A program made the position numbers and the translations under genes. A DNA stretch of 34,874 bases from Gammaproteobacteria bacterium (GTDB lineage: Bacteria; Pseudomonadota; Gammaproteobacteria; UBA6429; Thiohalophilaceae), in the NCBI GenBank assembly GCA_024639445.1, contig JAHEIJ010000001.1:1-34874 (forward strand), in the 5' to 3' direction. Shown one piece after another: positions 8,358 through 17,089 of this stretch. How positions within the stretch are numbered: the first letter of the stretch is position 1; every line of letters starts with the position of its first letter. The notes beneath the pieces were generated by a model. It was not told the origin of the DNA, did no database searches, and was given only the letters and a program-made list of their open reading frames with translations.

Positions 8358-11300
8358 TTACTCTTTGGACAAAATTGGCGCCTGGTAGGGGACCTTGAAG
8401 AATATGGCATAGAGTACCGGCACTACGATTAACGTCAATACGGTGGCAAACCCCAGCCCGAACATGATGGTCACCGCCATGGCGACAAAGAAAGCATCGG
8501 TCAATAATGGCAACATACCCAGGATGGTGGTTCCCGCGGCCATCGCCACCGGGATTAAACGGCTTACACCCGAATCAACAATAGCCTGAAACGGCGGCTT
8601 GCCTGCTGCCAGGTCGGCATCAATTTGATCGATCAAAACAATGGCATTCTTGATCAACATCCCCGACAGACTCATTAATCCGAGTAAAGCCATAAAGCCA
8701 AAGGGTTGAGCGAAAATCAGCAGACCCGCGGTCACACCGATTAATGACAAGGGAACAGTCAACCAGATAATGAGCGTCTTTTTGATCGAGTTGAACAACA
8801 TCAGCACGATCAACACCATTAACCCGAAAAAGATCGGTATCGTCTCGGCCAATGCAGCCTGTGCCCGGGCGGAGTCTTCTGCCTCGCCACCCCATGCCAT
8901 GCTATATCCCAGCTCATCCTTAAGGGGAATAATATCCTGCTCAATGATGGGAATAGTACTGGCAGTAAATCCGGCAAAGGGATCTTCGCCCTCAGCAAAG
9001 TGTTCATCAAAATACTGTGCCAGATCGACGTTCAGGGCTTGCTCAATCTTTGGCTTGATGCGGTTAAACAATTGACTGGGTAACTCATCCCGCGCATCGA
9101 TATGGTAACGCAACATTTTTTCACGGTTGCGCCGCCAGATAAAAGGATCCTCAAACTCGGTATTGAACTCCGTCACCACCTGACCGATAGGGATCTGGGT
9201 TTGTGCCGCCGGGCTCCAGATCTGGATGCCGCCAAGATTATCCAGATCGACCCGTTCATCTTCCGGAGAGCGGGCCACGATATTGAGCAGTTCATCATCT
9301 TCCCGATAAACACCGGCTACCGTGCCCTCTATCGCATATTGCATGGCGCGCGCTACATCGGGGCGGTCGATCCCCGCACGGCGGGCCTGGGCCTCGGCCA
9401 GTTGAGGACGCAGGACTTTTATCTTCTCACCCCATTCTTTCCTGACTGCCTTGGCACCGGGATCGCTGAAGACAATCTCTTCCACTTCCTGACCCAGCTG
9501 ACGCAGTGTTGCGGGGTCCGGTCCGGATATACGCAACTGGATTTTCCCACCCGTGGCCGGACCATTCACAAACATCCGGACATTGGTTATGGGCTCGGGA
9601 AAATGTGCTTCAAGCTCAGCCTGCAGGCTGACAAACAGTCCTGGGATGATCCGGCTATCGTCCACATCCACAATCATACGGCCAAACGCATGACTTGGAT
9701 ATTCCGGGGTATAGGTCAGCAGGAAACGGGGTTGACCGCCACCGATCTCGGTGGTGACATGCTTGATGTCCTCTTTCTCCAGCAGAAACTTTTCTATCGC
9801 TGCCATTTTCCGGCTGGTTTCCTCAATATGCGTGCCGTTGGGATACCAGAAATCAATATAAAACTGGGGCCGGGTCGAATCAGGGAAGAAACTGTTTTTC
9901 ATGAAACCAAATCCGAACATGGCGGATAAAAACAGGACAATGACTACCCCGATGGTCACCCAACGAAATTGGATACTGAGAATTAAAAAGCGCTTGTAGA
10001 CCTGAAACAGTTTGCCGGCATAAGGATCCTTTGCATCACCTTCTGTCACCGGCTTGGTCTTGAGAAAGGTTTTACACAGCAGCGGCGTACTGGTCACCGC
10101 CGTCACCCAGCTTAGTAACAGGGAAATCAGAATCACATAAAACAGTGAGGCGGTATATTCACCGGTGGAATCGTCGGAGGTCCCAATCGAAGCAAACGCT
10201 GTGACCGCTACAACGGTGGCACCCAAAAGCGGCACAGCGGTCTGCCCCACTACCTGTTTCGCAGCCGATAGGGCATCCAGTCCCTGCTCCATTTTTACCC
10301 GCATGCCGTCCGTCACTACAATGGCATTGTCCACCAGCATCCCAAGAGCAATCACTAGTGCTCCAAGGGAAATGCGTTCAAGCGTGATATCCCCCAAGTC
10401 CATAAAAATGAACGTACCGGCAATGGTAATAAACAACACGCCGCCGATGATCAGCCCACTGCGTAGCCCCATGAATCCCAGCAACACGACAATGACAATT
10501 GCCACTGCCGCTAGCAGATTCTTAATAAAACCGTTAATCGCTTCGGTCACCGCCTGTGACTGCAAGGCAATAATGTGACCTTCCATACCCAGTGGAAACA
10601 ACGGCTTTAACTGCTCTATACGGGCATTCAGGGCACGGCCCATGGTTACTACGTTGCCGCCTGAAACAGTGGAAATGGCCAGACCGATTGCCGGTCTGCC
10701 GTCAAAACGCAGCAAGACATTGGACGGTTCCTGATAACCCCGGCTGATGGTGGCGACATCTTTCAAATACACGAGGCGATCGTTTTCCTGATTTCGACCG
10801 CGAATCAGCAGATCACCAAACTCCTGTTCTGACTGAAATTCACCGGTGGGATTAACGGGAATATATTCAGGCCCAAGGGTCACATGACCACTCGCGGCGG
10901 GCAGGTTTTTTGCGGCAAGTGCTGTATAGATTTCCTGTGGCGAAATATCGAACTCCGCCATTTGCTCGCGCTGCATCTCCACATACACCACTTCCGGTTG
11001 GTTGCCAAATATGATGATGCGTTTAACGTCCACGACTTGCAGCAATTCCCGTTGCAGGAACTTTGCAAACTCATAGACTTCCTGGTTGGTATAACCTTCA
11101 TTGGTGATCGCCACATAGATACCAAATACATCGCCAAAATCATCATTGACGATGGATGGCCCTGCGCCGGGTGGAAGCTGGGACTGACGATCTATTACCT
11201 TGCGGCGCAGCTCGTCCCAGACCTGGGGGAGTTCAGCCTTGCCGTAGGTTTTCTTGATGAAGGCCTTGACGATGGATAGACCACGTTGCGAGCGGGATTC

Positions 11301-11540
11301 CACATAATCCAGTTGTCCCAGTTCCTGTAGCGCCTGTTCAATGACGTTGGTGACTTCCTCTTCCACCTCGGCCGCAGAGGCACCGGGATAGGGGGTATAG
11401 ATCAGCGCTTCCTTGATAGTGAATTCGGGATCTTCCAGCCGACTGAGATTCATGAATGAAAAAATACCGACCAACGCCATCAGGATGGTCAGCACCCAGG
11501 TGATGACGCTCTTTCTGATACTCCATTCGGCAATATTCAC
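8358..11540 (-). CDS. RND efflux transporter permease (AcrB/HAE family)
   Basis: A full-length 1060-residue inner-membrane RND pump. TM1 is at residues 12-32 and TM2-6 at about 340-490. The large periplasmic porter loops span about 35-335 and 565-870, with the remaining helices near 875-1045. The proton relay region in TM4 reads LGMLVDNAIVVTD (D404, N405), so the second aspartate of AcrB is asparagine. In TM10 the lysine is kept (GMLIKNAIVLID). The start is a GTG at 11538-11540 sharing its first base with the stop codon of the adaptor gene (TAGTG), so translation is probably coupled. No outer-membrane channel gene is adjacent, so a TolC-type partner must be encoded elsewhere. Substrate unknown: drugs, bile-salt-like compounds or solvents are typical. 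Confidence 0.93.
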   Translation of the reverse strand: MNIAEWSIRKSVITWVLTILMALVGIFSFMNLSRLEDPEFTIKEALIYTPYPGASAAEVEEEVTNVIEQALQELGQLDYVESRSQRGLSIVKAFIKKTYGKAELPQVWDELRRKVIDRQSQLPPGAGPSIVNDDFGDVFGIYVAITNEGYTNQEVYEFAKFLQRELLQVVDVKRIIIFGNQPEVVYVEMQREQMAEFDISPQEIYTALAAKNLPAASGHVTLGPEYIPVNPTGEFQSEQEFGDLLIRGRNQENDRLVYLKDVATISRGYQEPSNVLLRFDGRPAIGLAISTVSGGNVVTMGRALNARIEQLKPLFPLGMEGHIIALQSQAVTEAINGFIKNLLAAVAIVIVVLLGFMGLRSGLIIGGVLFITIAGTFIFMDLGDITLERISLGALVIALGMLVDNAIVVTDGMRVKMEQGLDALSAAKQVVGQTAVPLLGATVVAVTAFASIGTSDDSTGEYTASLFYVILISLLLSWVTAVTSTPLLCKTFLKTKPVTEGDAKDPYAGKLFQVYKRFLILSIQFRWVTIGVVIVLFLSAMFGFGFMKNSFFPDSTRPQFYIDFWYPNGTHIEETSRKMAAIEKFLLEKEDIKHVTTEIGGGQPRFLLTYTPEYPSHAFGRMIVDVDDSRIIPGLFVSLQAELEAHFPEPITNVRMFVNGPATGGKIQLRISGPDPATLRQLGQEVEEIVFSDPGAKAVRKEWGEKIKVLRPQLAEAQARRAGIDRPDVARAMQYAIEGTVAGVYREDDELLNIVARSPEDERVDLDNLGGIQIWSPAAQTQIPIGQVVTEFNTEFEDPFIWRRNREKMLRYHIDARDELPSQLFNRIKPKIEQALNVDLAQYFDEHFAEGEDPFAGFTASTIPIIEQDIIPLKDELGYSMAWGGEAEDSARAQAALAETIPIFFGLMVLIVLMLFNSIKKTLIIWLTVPLSLIGVTAGLLIFAQPFGFMALLGLMSLSGMLIKNAIVLIDQIDADLAAGKPPFQAIVDSGVSRLIPVAMAAGTTILGMLPLLTDAFFVAMAVTIMFGLGFATVLTLIVVPVLYAIFFKVPYQAPILSKE

Positions 11541-12637
11541 TAGTAATCGATCCTGTCCACCGGCCGGACCTGCATGCCTTCCCTTAACTGACTCACACCG
11601 GCAATGGCGATCATCTCTCCCGATTTAATACCGGAAATAATTTCAATTTGATCAGAGCCCGATAAATTTCCTGTAGTCACTTGCCTGGCATGTACAATGT
11701 TGTCAGGTTGTTTGATGATCCAGACATGGGACTGACTTTTTTCATCCGCGAAAACCGCAATGGCAGGAATGGTAAAAGTAGCCGGCACCTGGCTTTCATC
11801 CAGATCCCCTCTGGACGCATGCACATTTGCCGTCATCCCCGGCAGGATATTGCGCCCTTCCGGCCGGGGCATGGTCAGCACATACTCAAAGGTCTGGGTA
11901 GTCGCATCCGCCTGGGTAGAAAATTCCTTAATGGTCAGAGGAAATTCTTCACCCGGAATAGCATTAAATTCAGCATATAATTTAGCGTTACGCGGCCCTC
12001 CCTCTCGCATAATGGCCACGATATGTTCCGGCACATAAATTACCAGTTCCAGAAGCGAGGTATCCTGCAGGCTGACGATCTCTTGCTTGGCACGAACTTC
12101 GGTAAAATTCTCCACAAAACGTTGTGCAACTACACCACCAAACGGCGCTTTTAAAGAAGTGTCATCCAGGGCCTTTTTGACCTTGTCGAGTTCGGCCGCA
12201 CTGACATCGCGGCGGGCAATCAACCGGTCATAATCGGTCCGGGAGATAAAGCCTTTCTTTACCAGTTCATCGCCACGTTTAAAGTTGGCCAGCGCTTTAT
12301 CAAATTCCGCCTGGGCAGATTGCAGGTTACTTTTGTAGTCCCGTTGATCGAGACGCCCAATCAAGTCGCCCTGCTCCACTTGCTGGCCTTTCTTTACCGG
12401 CAATTCAATGACTTTACCGGGAACCTGAAACGCCAGTTCGACCCGATCCGAGGCACGCACCCTGGCGGTAAATGTTCGCTGAAACTCACTGCTTGCGCCA
12501 GCTATCAGCAAAGTTTTGACAGGGCGGACGACGGGTTTTACTTCCTGGGTTTGCTCGCCACATCCGGCCAGCCACGTGGCTAAAACTGGAACCAGGCACA
12601 GAAAATGAGAAACTCTTGAGAATGGAGTAATATGCAT
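11540..12637 (-). CDS. RND efflux periplasmic adaptor (membrane fusion protein), lipoprotein
   Basis: A 365-residue HlyD/AcrA-type adaptor linking the downstream RND pump to an outer-membrane channel. It has a lipoprotein signal with lipobox LAGC (C26), followed by the barrel-sandwich half VELAFQVPGKVIELPVKKGQ. A short alpha-hairpin (about residues 105-165) follows, with the second half-motif TSLKAPFGGVVAQRFVE. Beta-barrel and membrane-proximal domains complete the protein (about 205-355). Its stop overlaps the pump's GTG start by one base. The ATG at 12637 has GAGAAAG before it. Adaptor-pump pairs without an outer-membrane gene are common in gammaproteobacteria. Confidence 0.93.
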   Translation of the reverse strand: MHITPFSRVSHFLCLVPVLATWLAGCGEQTQEVKPVVRPVKTLLIAGASSEFQRTFTARVRASDRVELAFQVPGKVIELPVKKGQQVEQGDLIGRLDQRDYKSNLQSAQAEFDKALANFKRGDELVKKGFISRTDYDRLIARRDVSAAELDKVKKALDDTSLKAPFGGVVAQRFVENFTEVRAKQEIVSLQDTSLLELVIYVPEHIVAIMREGGPRNAKLYAEFNAIPGEEFPLTIKEFSTQADATTQTFEYVLTMPRPEGRNILPGMTANVHASRGDLDESQVPATFTIPAIAVFADEKSQSHVWIIKQPDNIVHARQVTTGNLSGSDQIEIISGIKSGEMIAIAGVSQLREGMQVRPVDRIDY

Positions 12638-12711
12638 GACTTTCTCTACATTAAGTGGAGAACTAGATCATCTAATAGAACTTGAATCCAGGCAAGTCAT
12701 TTAATCAGAAT

Positions 12712-13203
12712 TCATGTTTCATACAATCCATGGCGTTTGTGCCAATGCTCAATACTTTCGTCGGGGTATCGATCAAAATGGCGATGCCGCTGACCCGATG
12801 GTATTTCTACCCAGGAGGCAGCGAATTCGAGCATGATATGGACTAACTCTGGCGGCCTGGGTAATGGTGTGTTCACAACGGAGGCATAGGGATAGAACCA
12901 CTCCGGCCAGCGTGGGTCTGCCGCCCATAAGGGGCTGCCACACTGACGACAAAAAAAACGCTTCCCTTCACCTGGCACCAGATTGTCTGTGACAGGGTCA
13001 TGCTGCATACCATGATGAAAGACCAGATTGTCCTGTCCTTGTACAATTAATGACTCCACCTGCGCCATGATGTTAATACCATAACCACCACTACCTGATG
13101 TCTTGCGGCAAAAGGAACAATAACAACGCATATACGGATAAGGCGTATGGGAAATAGCAGAAAACTTTACCTCGCCACAATAACACGAACCCTCAATATT
13201 CAT
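12712..13203 (-). CDS. GFA family zinc protein
   Basis: A 163-residue protein of the glutathione-dependent formaldehyde-activating (GFA/CENP-V) family. Zinc-binding cysteines are arranged as CYC (C7, C9), RCYCSFC (C27, C29, C32) and FFCRQCGSPL (C85, C88), the family pattern. Bacterial members bind zinc and sometimes glutathione, and few have proven enzymatic activity, so no reaction is assigned. Residues 115-163 form a proline- and aromatic-rich tail. The gene lies 25 bases after the polyphosphate:AMP phosphotransferase stop and 74 bases before the efflux adaptor start, all on one strand. Shared transcription is possible but a functional link is not evident. Confidence 0.88.
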   Translation of the reverse strand: MNIEGSCYCGEVKFSAISHTPYPYMRCYCSFCRKTSGSGGYGINIMAQVESLIVQGQDNLVFHHGMQHDPVTDNLVPGEGKRFFCRQCGSPLWAADPRWPEWFYPYASVVNTPLPRPPELVHIMLEFAASWVEIPSGQRHRHFDRYPDESIEHWHKRHGLYET

Positions 13204-13228
13204 GCTGTCACCAATTATTTCAGGTTTC

Positions 13229-14716
13229 TTATTTCTTCTTAAGCGATTGTTTCAAACGCTGACAAACTGTTTTTAATACTTCTATACGTGCAAACAGCTT
13301 GTCATTAGCCGGGATTAATGACCAGGGCGCATGGCCGGTGCTGGTATGCTCAACCATAGCCTTGACCGCCTGCTTGTACTCATCCCATTTCTCGCGATTA
13401 CGCCAATCCTCTTCCGTAATCTTGTACTGCTTCCAGCTGATTTCTTCCCTTTCTTTGAATCGCCTTAGCTGCTCTTCCGGGCTAATATGCAGCCAGAACT
13501 TGATTATCACAATACCATTCTCAACAAGCTGCTCCTCAAAAGTATTAATCTCCTGATAAGCACGCATCCATTCATTGGTCGGTGCGTAGCCCTCTACCCG
13601 CTCAACCAATACCCGTCCATACCAGGAACGGTCATAAATCGTCATATATCCTGCTCGTGGCACATGACGCCAGAAACGCCACAGATAATGCTGTGCCCGT
13701 TCTTCGTCCGTTGGTGTCGCAACGGAGATTGAACGAAACAATCTGGCGTCAATCGCTGAGGTCATACGGCGAATAGCACCACCTTTGCCTGCCGCATCCC
13801 AACCTTCAAACACAATAATAGTGGAACGCTTGGCGTCATACATTTCCCACGATAATTCATGCAATTCTTTTTTATAACGATGTAAAGACTCGGTATATTT
13901 GTCACGCGTCAGAGAAGCGGTTAAATCAACACGGTCAAGTATCGTCAGTGGTTGATTATCAACCGAAATGATTGGCTCCTGGCTCTGGCCATGCTGCTCT
14001 CTGGTTCGATGTTCCTCAAGTCGTTGCCACATCATCGGAATTAATACCTGGGCCACACTGTAGTCCCGAAACCATTTATCATCAGATTCGACCAGGTGCC
14101 AGGGACACTCACCGCTGTCTGTTAATCGAATACAACGCTCGGCAGCAGCCAGGTACTCGTCATAAGCTTTAACGCCAGTCCCCTCTCCCGGTAACCCTTT
14201 AATATGTTTTTGTATTTCATAACGCTTTTTAATACGCTTGGTATGGCTTCGCCTGGAGAGGTGAAACCAGAGTTTGATAATTAGCATGCCATCCAATGAC
14301 AACATGCGTTCATGGTCACTAATTGCTCGACTGGTTTCATCCAGATCCTGATCAGTTATAGTTCCATGCGCCCGCTCACTTAAAGGTTCCCAGTACCAAC
14401 CACCGAACATGATTCCGATGCTTCCCCGGGCAGGCATTCTCTTCCAAAACCGCCAGGCTTCCGGGTGTTCCTTCTCTTCGTCAGTCTCATCCCAGAATGC
14501 GTGTGTCTGGATGCCACGGTTATCAAACCACTTATTCAAACGATTAACCACATCACCTTTGCCGGCCGCCTCGACGCCAGCCACAATAATCAAAGTCGCA
14601 ATTTTTGCCTCACGTAATTCGCGTTGCAACTCCAATAACTGGGCACGAATTTCTGCTTCCTGTTCCTTGAATTCATCCTTAGGAATAGATTGCCCTAATT
14701 CAACTGACTCAAACAT
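13229..14716 (-). CDS. pap: Polyphosphate:AMP phosphotransferase (two-domain PPK2)
   Basis: A 495-residue cytoplasmic enzyme with two fused PPK2 domains, the architecture of Pap. Pap transfers phosphate from polyphosphate to AMP to make ADP. The N-terminal domain has Walker A GVEAAGKGD (K53) and FGGWYWEPL in place of the usual DRSWY. The C-terminal domain has intact Walker A GWDAAGKGG (K311) and lid motif YDRSWYGRVLVERVEGY. In class II PPK2 proteins the C-terminal half is the catalytic one, and the degenerate N-terminal lid here fits that. Length matches the family. The ATG at 14716 lacks a strong ribosome site. Together with the PiT transporter it suggests polyphosphate use in energy metabolism. 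Confidence 0.93.
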   Translation of the reverse strand: MFESVELGQSIPKDEFKEQEAEIRAQLLELQRELREAKIATLIIVAGVEAAGKGDVVNRLNKWFDNRGIQTHAFWDETDEEKEHPEAWRFWKRMPARGSIGIMFGGWYWEPLSERAHGTITDQDLDETSRAISDHERMLSLDGMLIIKLWFHLSRRSHTKRIKKRYEIQKHIKGLPGEGTGVKAYDEYLAAAERCIRLTDSGECPWHLVESDDKWFRDYSVAQVLIPMMWQRLEEHRTREQHGQSQEPIISVDNQPLTILDRVDLTASLTRDKYTESLHRYKKELHELSWEMYDAKRSTIIVFEGWDAAGKGGAIRRMTSAIDARLFRSISVATPTDEERAQHYLWRFWRHVPRAGYMTIYDRSWYGRVLVERVEGYAPTNEWMRAYQEINTFEEQLVENGIVIIKFWLHISPEEQLRRFKEREEISWKQYKITEEDWRNREKWDEYKQAVKAMVEHTSTGHAPWSLIPANDKLFARIEVLKTVCQRLKQSLKKK

Positions 14717-14804
14717 GATGTTGTTCTATTGTATTGAAGTTTGTCTAATAAATTATAGTGAATTCTGAGTAAACGCAAATGTTGAATTTTATTACTGATA
14801 ATAA

Positions 14805-14834
14805 AAAAGCCCTGAATTGCTGGTCAGGGCTTTT
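14805..14834 (-). terminator. Rho-independent terminator of the Spy-like gene
   Basis: Perfect 11-bp stem (AAAAGCCCTGA at 14805-14815 with its complement at 14824-14834) and an 8-base loop. Read on the minus strand it ends in TTTTTTATTAT. It lies 37 bases past the Spy-like stop codon and upstream of the pap gene, insulating the two. Confidence 0.88.
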
Positions 14835-14870
14835 ATTTGACAAGTATTGAAGTACAACAATAAATACGGC

Positions 14871-15344
14871 CTAGTGTCTGTAGTGGCCCTTTTGCTTTCC
14901 TTTCATGGCCTTTTTGATAACTTTCATATCAAACAGTACCCGTTGCTCAGCATTCAGCACCTCACGCTTCGCCGCAATATACCTGTACTTCTCCTTCATT
15001 TTGGCATTTTTGAGCTTGGTCAACTCATCGATCTTTTTATTGATCGCCGCCGTGGCAGGTTTATCTGCTGTTACCAGCAATGCAAGGTCAACCTTGATTG
15101 TTTTGATTTTTGTCTTGATCGGCACCTGTACTTTCATATGTTCAAGTTTGATTTTGGCCAGCGTGTTGCGCTGCTTATCGGTGAGAGTGTCTTTCCAACA
15201 GGCTCCATACATACCCTGACCACAGTGCATGCCACCTTTACCCATGCCGCGCTCAGCATTTGCAGCCGCAGACAATCCCAGACTCCCGATGACTGTCAGC
15301 ATCAAAACCATAACCTTATAAGTGCCACTATTTAATCTAGTCAT
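14871..15344 (-). CDS. Spy/CpxP-like periplasmic protein with LTxxQ motifs
   Basis: A small exported, basic, helical protein of 157 residues. A signal peptide (MTRLNSGTYKVMVLMLTVIG... cleaving near NA-ER) is followed by a glycine- and methionine-rich segment with two cysteines. Two LTxxQ-type motifs follow, LTDKQRNTL and LNAEQRVLF, separated by Lys-rich helices. This matches Spy/CpxP proteins, which act as periplasmic chaperones or envelope-stress sensors. The Met/His-rich ends (GMGKGGMHCGQGMYG, GHYRH) might also bind metal. The start at 15344 was chosen because AAGGAGG sits eight bases upstream; the ATG two codons earlier is too close to that site. It is transcribed alone and ends at a strong terminator. 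Confidence 0.78.
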   Translation of the reverse strand: MTRLNSGTYKVMVLMLTVIGSLGLSAAANAERGMGKGGMHCGQGMYGACWKDTLTDKQRNTLAKIKLEHMKVQVPIKTKIKTIKVDLALLVTADKPATAAINKKIDELTKLKNAKMKEKYRYIAAKREVLNAEQRVLFDMKVIKKAMKGKQKGHYRH

Positions 15345-15632
15345 TATCATCTCCTCCTTATTGAACAGGTTAATTGTAGTCAAGAATTCGAAAAATACAT
15401 ATATAGTTCACATTTACACGGCCATAAGAGAATGCTCTATCTTTTATTTCTACAAAAGTCTACTAACCCCAACTCATCAAACCTACTTAATTGCTCTTTT
15501 GATAACATAATCACAAAACAAAGAAATTAACTGAACTCACTGTGACAGAGTTACTCAAATATCACGCTTGCAACTGCTCAAATACAACCTGGCATGATAA
15601 TTTTAATAAACCACGGATCGGAGCGATAATAT

Positions 15633-16175
15633 ATGATTTACTTTAATCTCGGCTATCTCAGGAAAATCATGGCGCTCGGCTTTTCAGCCATATTCTTTCT
15701 ATTTGCGTTTTCACTTGCCGGTCTTACACTGCAACAAATCTGGTACGGCTTCACTGGCTCGGAGAACTTGATCAGTTCATTTGTAAAAGGAATTAATATT
15801 GCAGTTATTGCTCTTGCAATTTTTGAGCTTGGCCTGGTTGTAAGCAAAGAATATGGTGAGCATAAAGACGACCATATAGTCATAGTGCTCCGCCGCACCG
15901 TGCCCCGTTTTGTTAGTATAGTATGTATCGCACTGGTACTTGAAGGACTTTTGCTCGTAATAAAATACAGTCAACTCGACCTGGCCGGCAACCTCTACTA
16001 CCCGGTTGCTATTATCATTTCCGCTAGCCTGTTACTCATCGCTCTCGGAATTTTTCTGCGCTTTTCAAATTACTCCGAGGAAGAAGCGTACGAGCCACAA
16101 CAATTACCACAACATGAACAGGCTTCATGTGTACCTCGCTCCTTGAATACACGATATCCATTACCCGAAATGTGA
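15633..16175 (+). CDS. Uncharacterised four-helix membrane protein
   Basis: A 180-residue inner-membrane protein I cannot assign. Hydrophobic helices lie at about residues 12-34, 50-68, 92-110 and 122-142, separated by short loops. The second loop is charged (SKEYGEHKDD), and a polar tail of about 38 residues is rich in Glu, Gln and Pro. No catalytic motif is visible. The start at 15633 is preceded by CGGAGCGATAATAT, giving GGAG at fair spacing. It lies divergent from the Spy-like gene with a 288-base gap and 259 bases ahead of the carbonic anhydrase gene. Function unknown; a membrane stress or anchoring role would be guesswork. Confidence 0.72.
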   Translation: MIYFNLGYLRKIMALGFSAIFFLFAFSLAGLTLQQIWYGFTGSENLISSFVKGINIAVIALAIFELGLVVSKEYGEHKDDHIVIVLRRTVPRFVSIVCIALVLEGLLLVIKYSQLDLAGNLYYPVAIIISASLLLIALGIFLRFSNYSEEEAYEPQQLPQHEQASCVPRSLNTRYPLPEM

Positions 16176-16339
16176 ATCAATCATAAATCAATCTGCGTCA
16201 GTTGTTAGTGTTTATTCAAATCCTTAAAAAAATATCTTTCTCTCATAATTATGCCACTCATACTCCTAAATAATTATTATTACTGCACAATACAGAATAT
16301 TTATATCGTACTATGCTAGTTATTCTTAAACAGAACTTT

Positions 16340-16359
16340 ACAGCATAGCCTTATGCTGT
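16340..16359. other. Perfect hairpin upstream of the carbonic anhydrase gene
   Basis: ACAGCATA and TATGCTGT flank a 4-base loop, about 75 bases before the carbonic anhydrase start. There is no T-run after it. It could be an operator palindrome or a 5'-leader hairpin. Confidence 0.4.
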
Positions 16360-16434
16360 CGGATTCCCCCTAAATCAATAAGGGATTCCATTATGCATCA
16401 TACAATCTAATCTAACAGTCAATGGAGGTGTGTT

Positions 16435-17016
16435 ATGAGCCATATCCTGGACGAAGTGCTGGCGGCAAATGCAGAATATGTCGCTGATTTTGGTGATAAA
16501 TCTAATCTGCCGCTCCCGCCGGGAAGACACTTCGCAATATTAACTTGTATGGATGCGCGTCTTGATCCGGCCAAATATGCCGGCTTGGCAGAGGGTGATG
16601 CCCATGTTATTCGAAATGCCGGTGGCCGCGCTAGCGATGACGCTATTCGGTCCCTGGTCATTTCCTACAAGTTACTTGGAACGCGAGAGTGGTTTGTAAT
16701 TCATCATACCGACTGCGGAATGGAAACTTTCACTGATGATATTATGCGGGAACTGCTTGCCAGCAGTCTGAAAACAGCCACAGTTGATAGTTCAGGCTGG
16801 CATGACACAGGTAAAGGCCCCGGCTCGAACGAAGCTAATTACATCGACTGGCTGACTTTTTCCGATAATGCCAGGAGTGTAATTGAAGATGTGGAACGAA
16901 TCCGTAATCATCCTCTGGTTCCGCATGATATCCCGGTATATGGCTACATTTATGATGTCAAAACCGGCAAACTGGTCGAAGTCCCGGAAGCCACCCGGTT
17001 GGGAAAGGTCGCTTAA
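16435..17016 (+). CDS. Beta-class carbonic anhydrase
   Basis: A 193-residue cytoplasmic zinc enzyme interconverting CO2 and bicarbonate. The zinc ligands are in TCMDARLDP (C38, with the D40-R42 dyad) and HHTDCGME (H91, C94). VIRNAGGRASDDAIRSL is the usual active-site helix. This compact form resembles the Rv1284/type II branch found in many bacteria rather than E. coli Can. The C-terminal VYGYIYDVKTGKLVEV strand pair is also typical. The ATG at 16435 has GGAGGTG at ideal spacing. The gene is monocistronic, with its own terminator at 17040-17077. Confidence 0.93.
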   Translation: MSHILDEVLAANAEYVADFGDKSNLPLPPGRHFAILTCMDARLDPAKYAGLAEGDAHVIRNAGGRASDDAIRSLVISYKLLGTREWFVIHHTDCGMETFTDDIMRELLASSLKTATVDSSGWHDTGKGPGSNEANYIDWLTFSDNARSVIEDVERIRNHPLVPHDIPVYGYIYDVKTGKLVEVPEATRLGKVA

Positions 17017-17039
17017 ACACTTCGGGCTTGTGTCAGGTG

Positions 17040-17077
17040 GGGCAGGACCAACTAATTGGCCCTGCCCAATTTGTTTT
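17040..17077 (+). terminator. Rho-independent terminator of the carbonic anhydrase gene
   Basis: Long stem (17040-17051 with 17056-17067, one A/C mismatch, 4-base loop) followed by AATTTGTTTT. It starts 24 bases after the carbonic anhydrase stop codon and also lies between convergent genes. Confidence 0.85.
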
Positions 17078-17089
17078 ACAATAAATATT

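Noticed and set aside
9102..9929. 275-codon open frame on the plus strand inside the RND pump gene
   Set aside because: It is antisense to a fully conserved pump with intact motifs, has no ribosome site and no recognisable protein features.
16361..16391. Hairpin in GGATTCC...GGGATTCC before the carbonic anhydrase gene
   Set aside because: The two GGATTCC copies are direct, not inverted, so no stem forms; likely chance.
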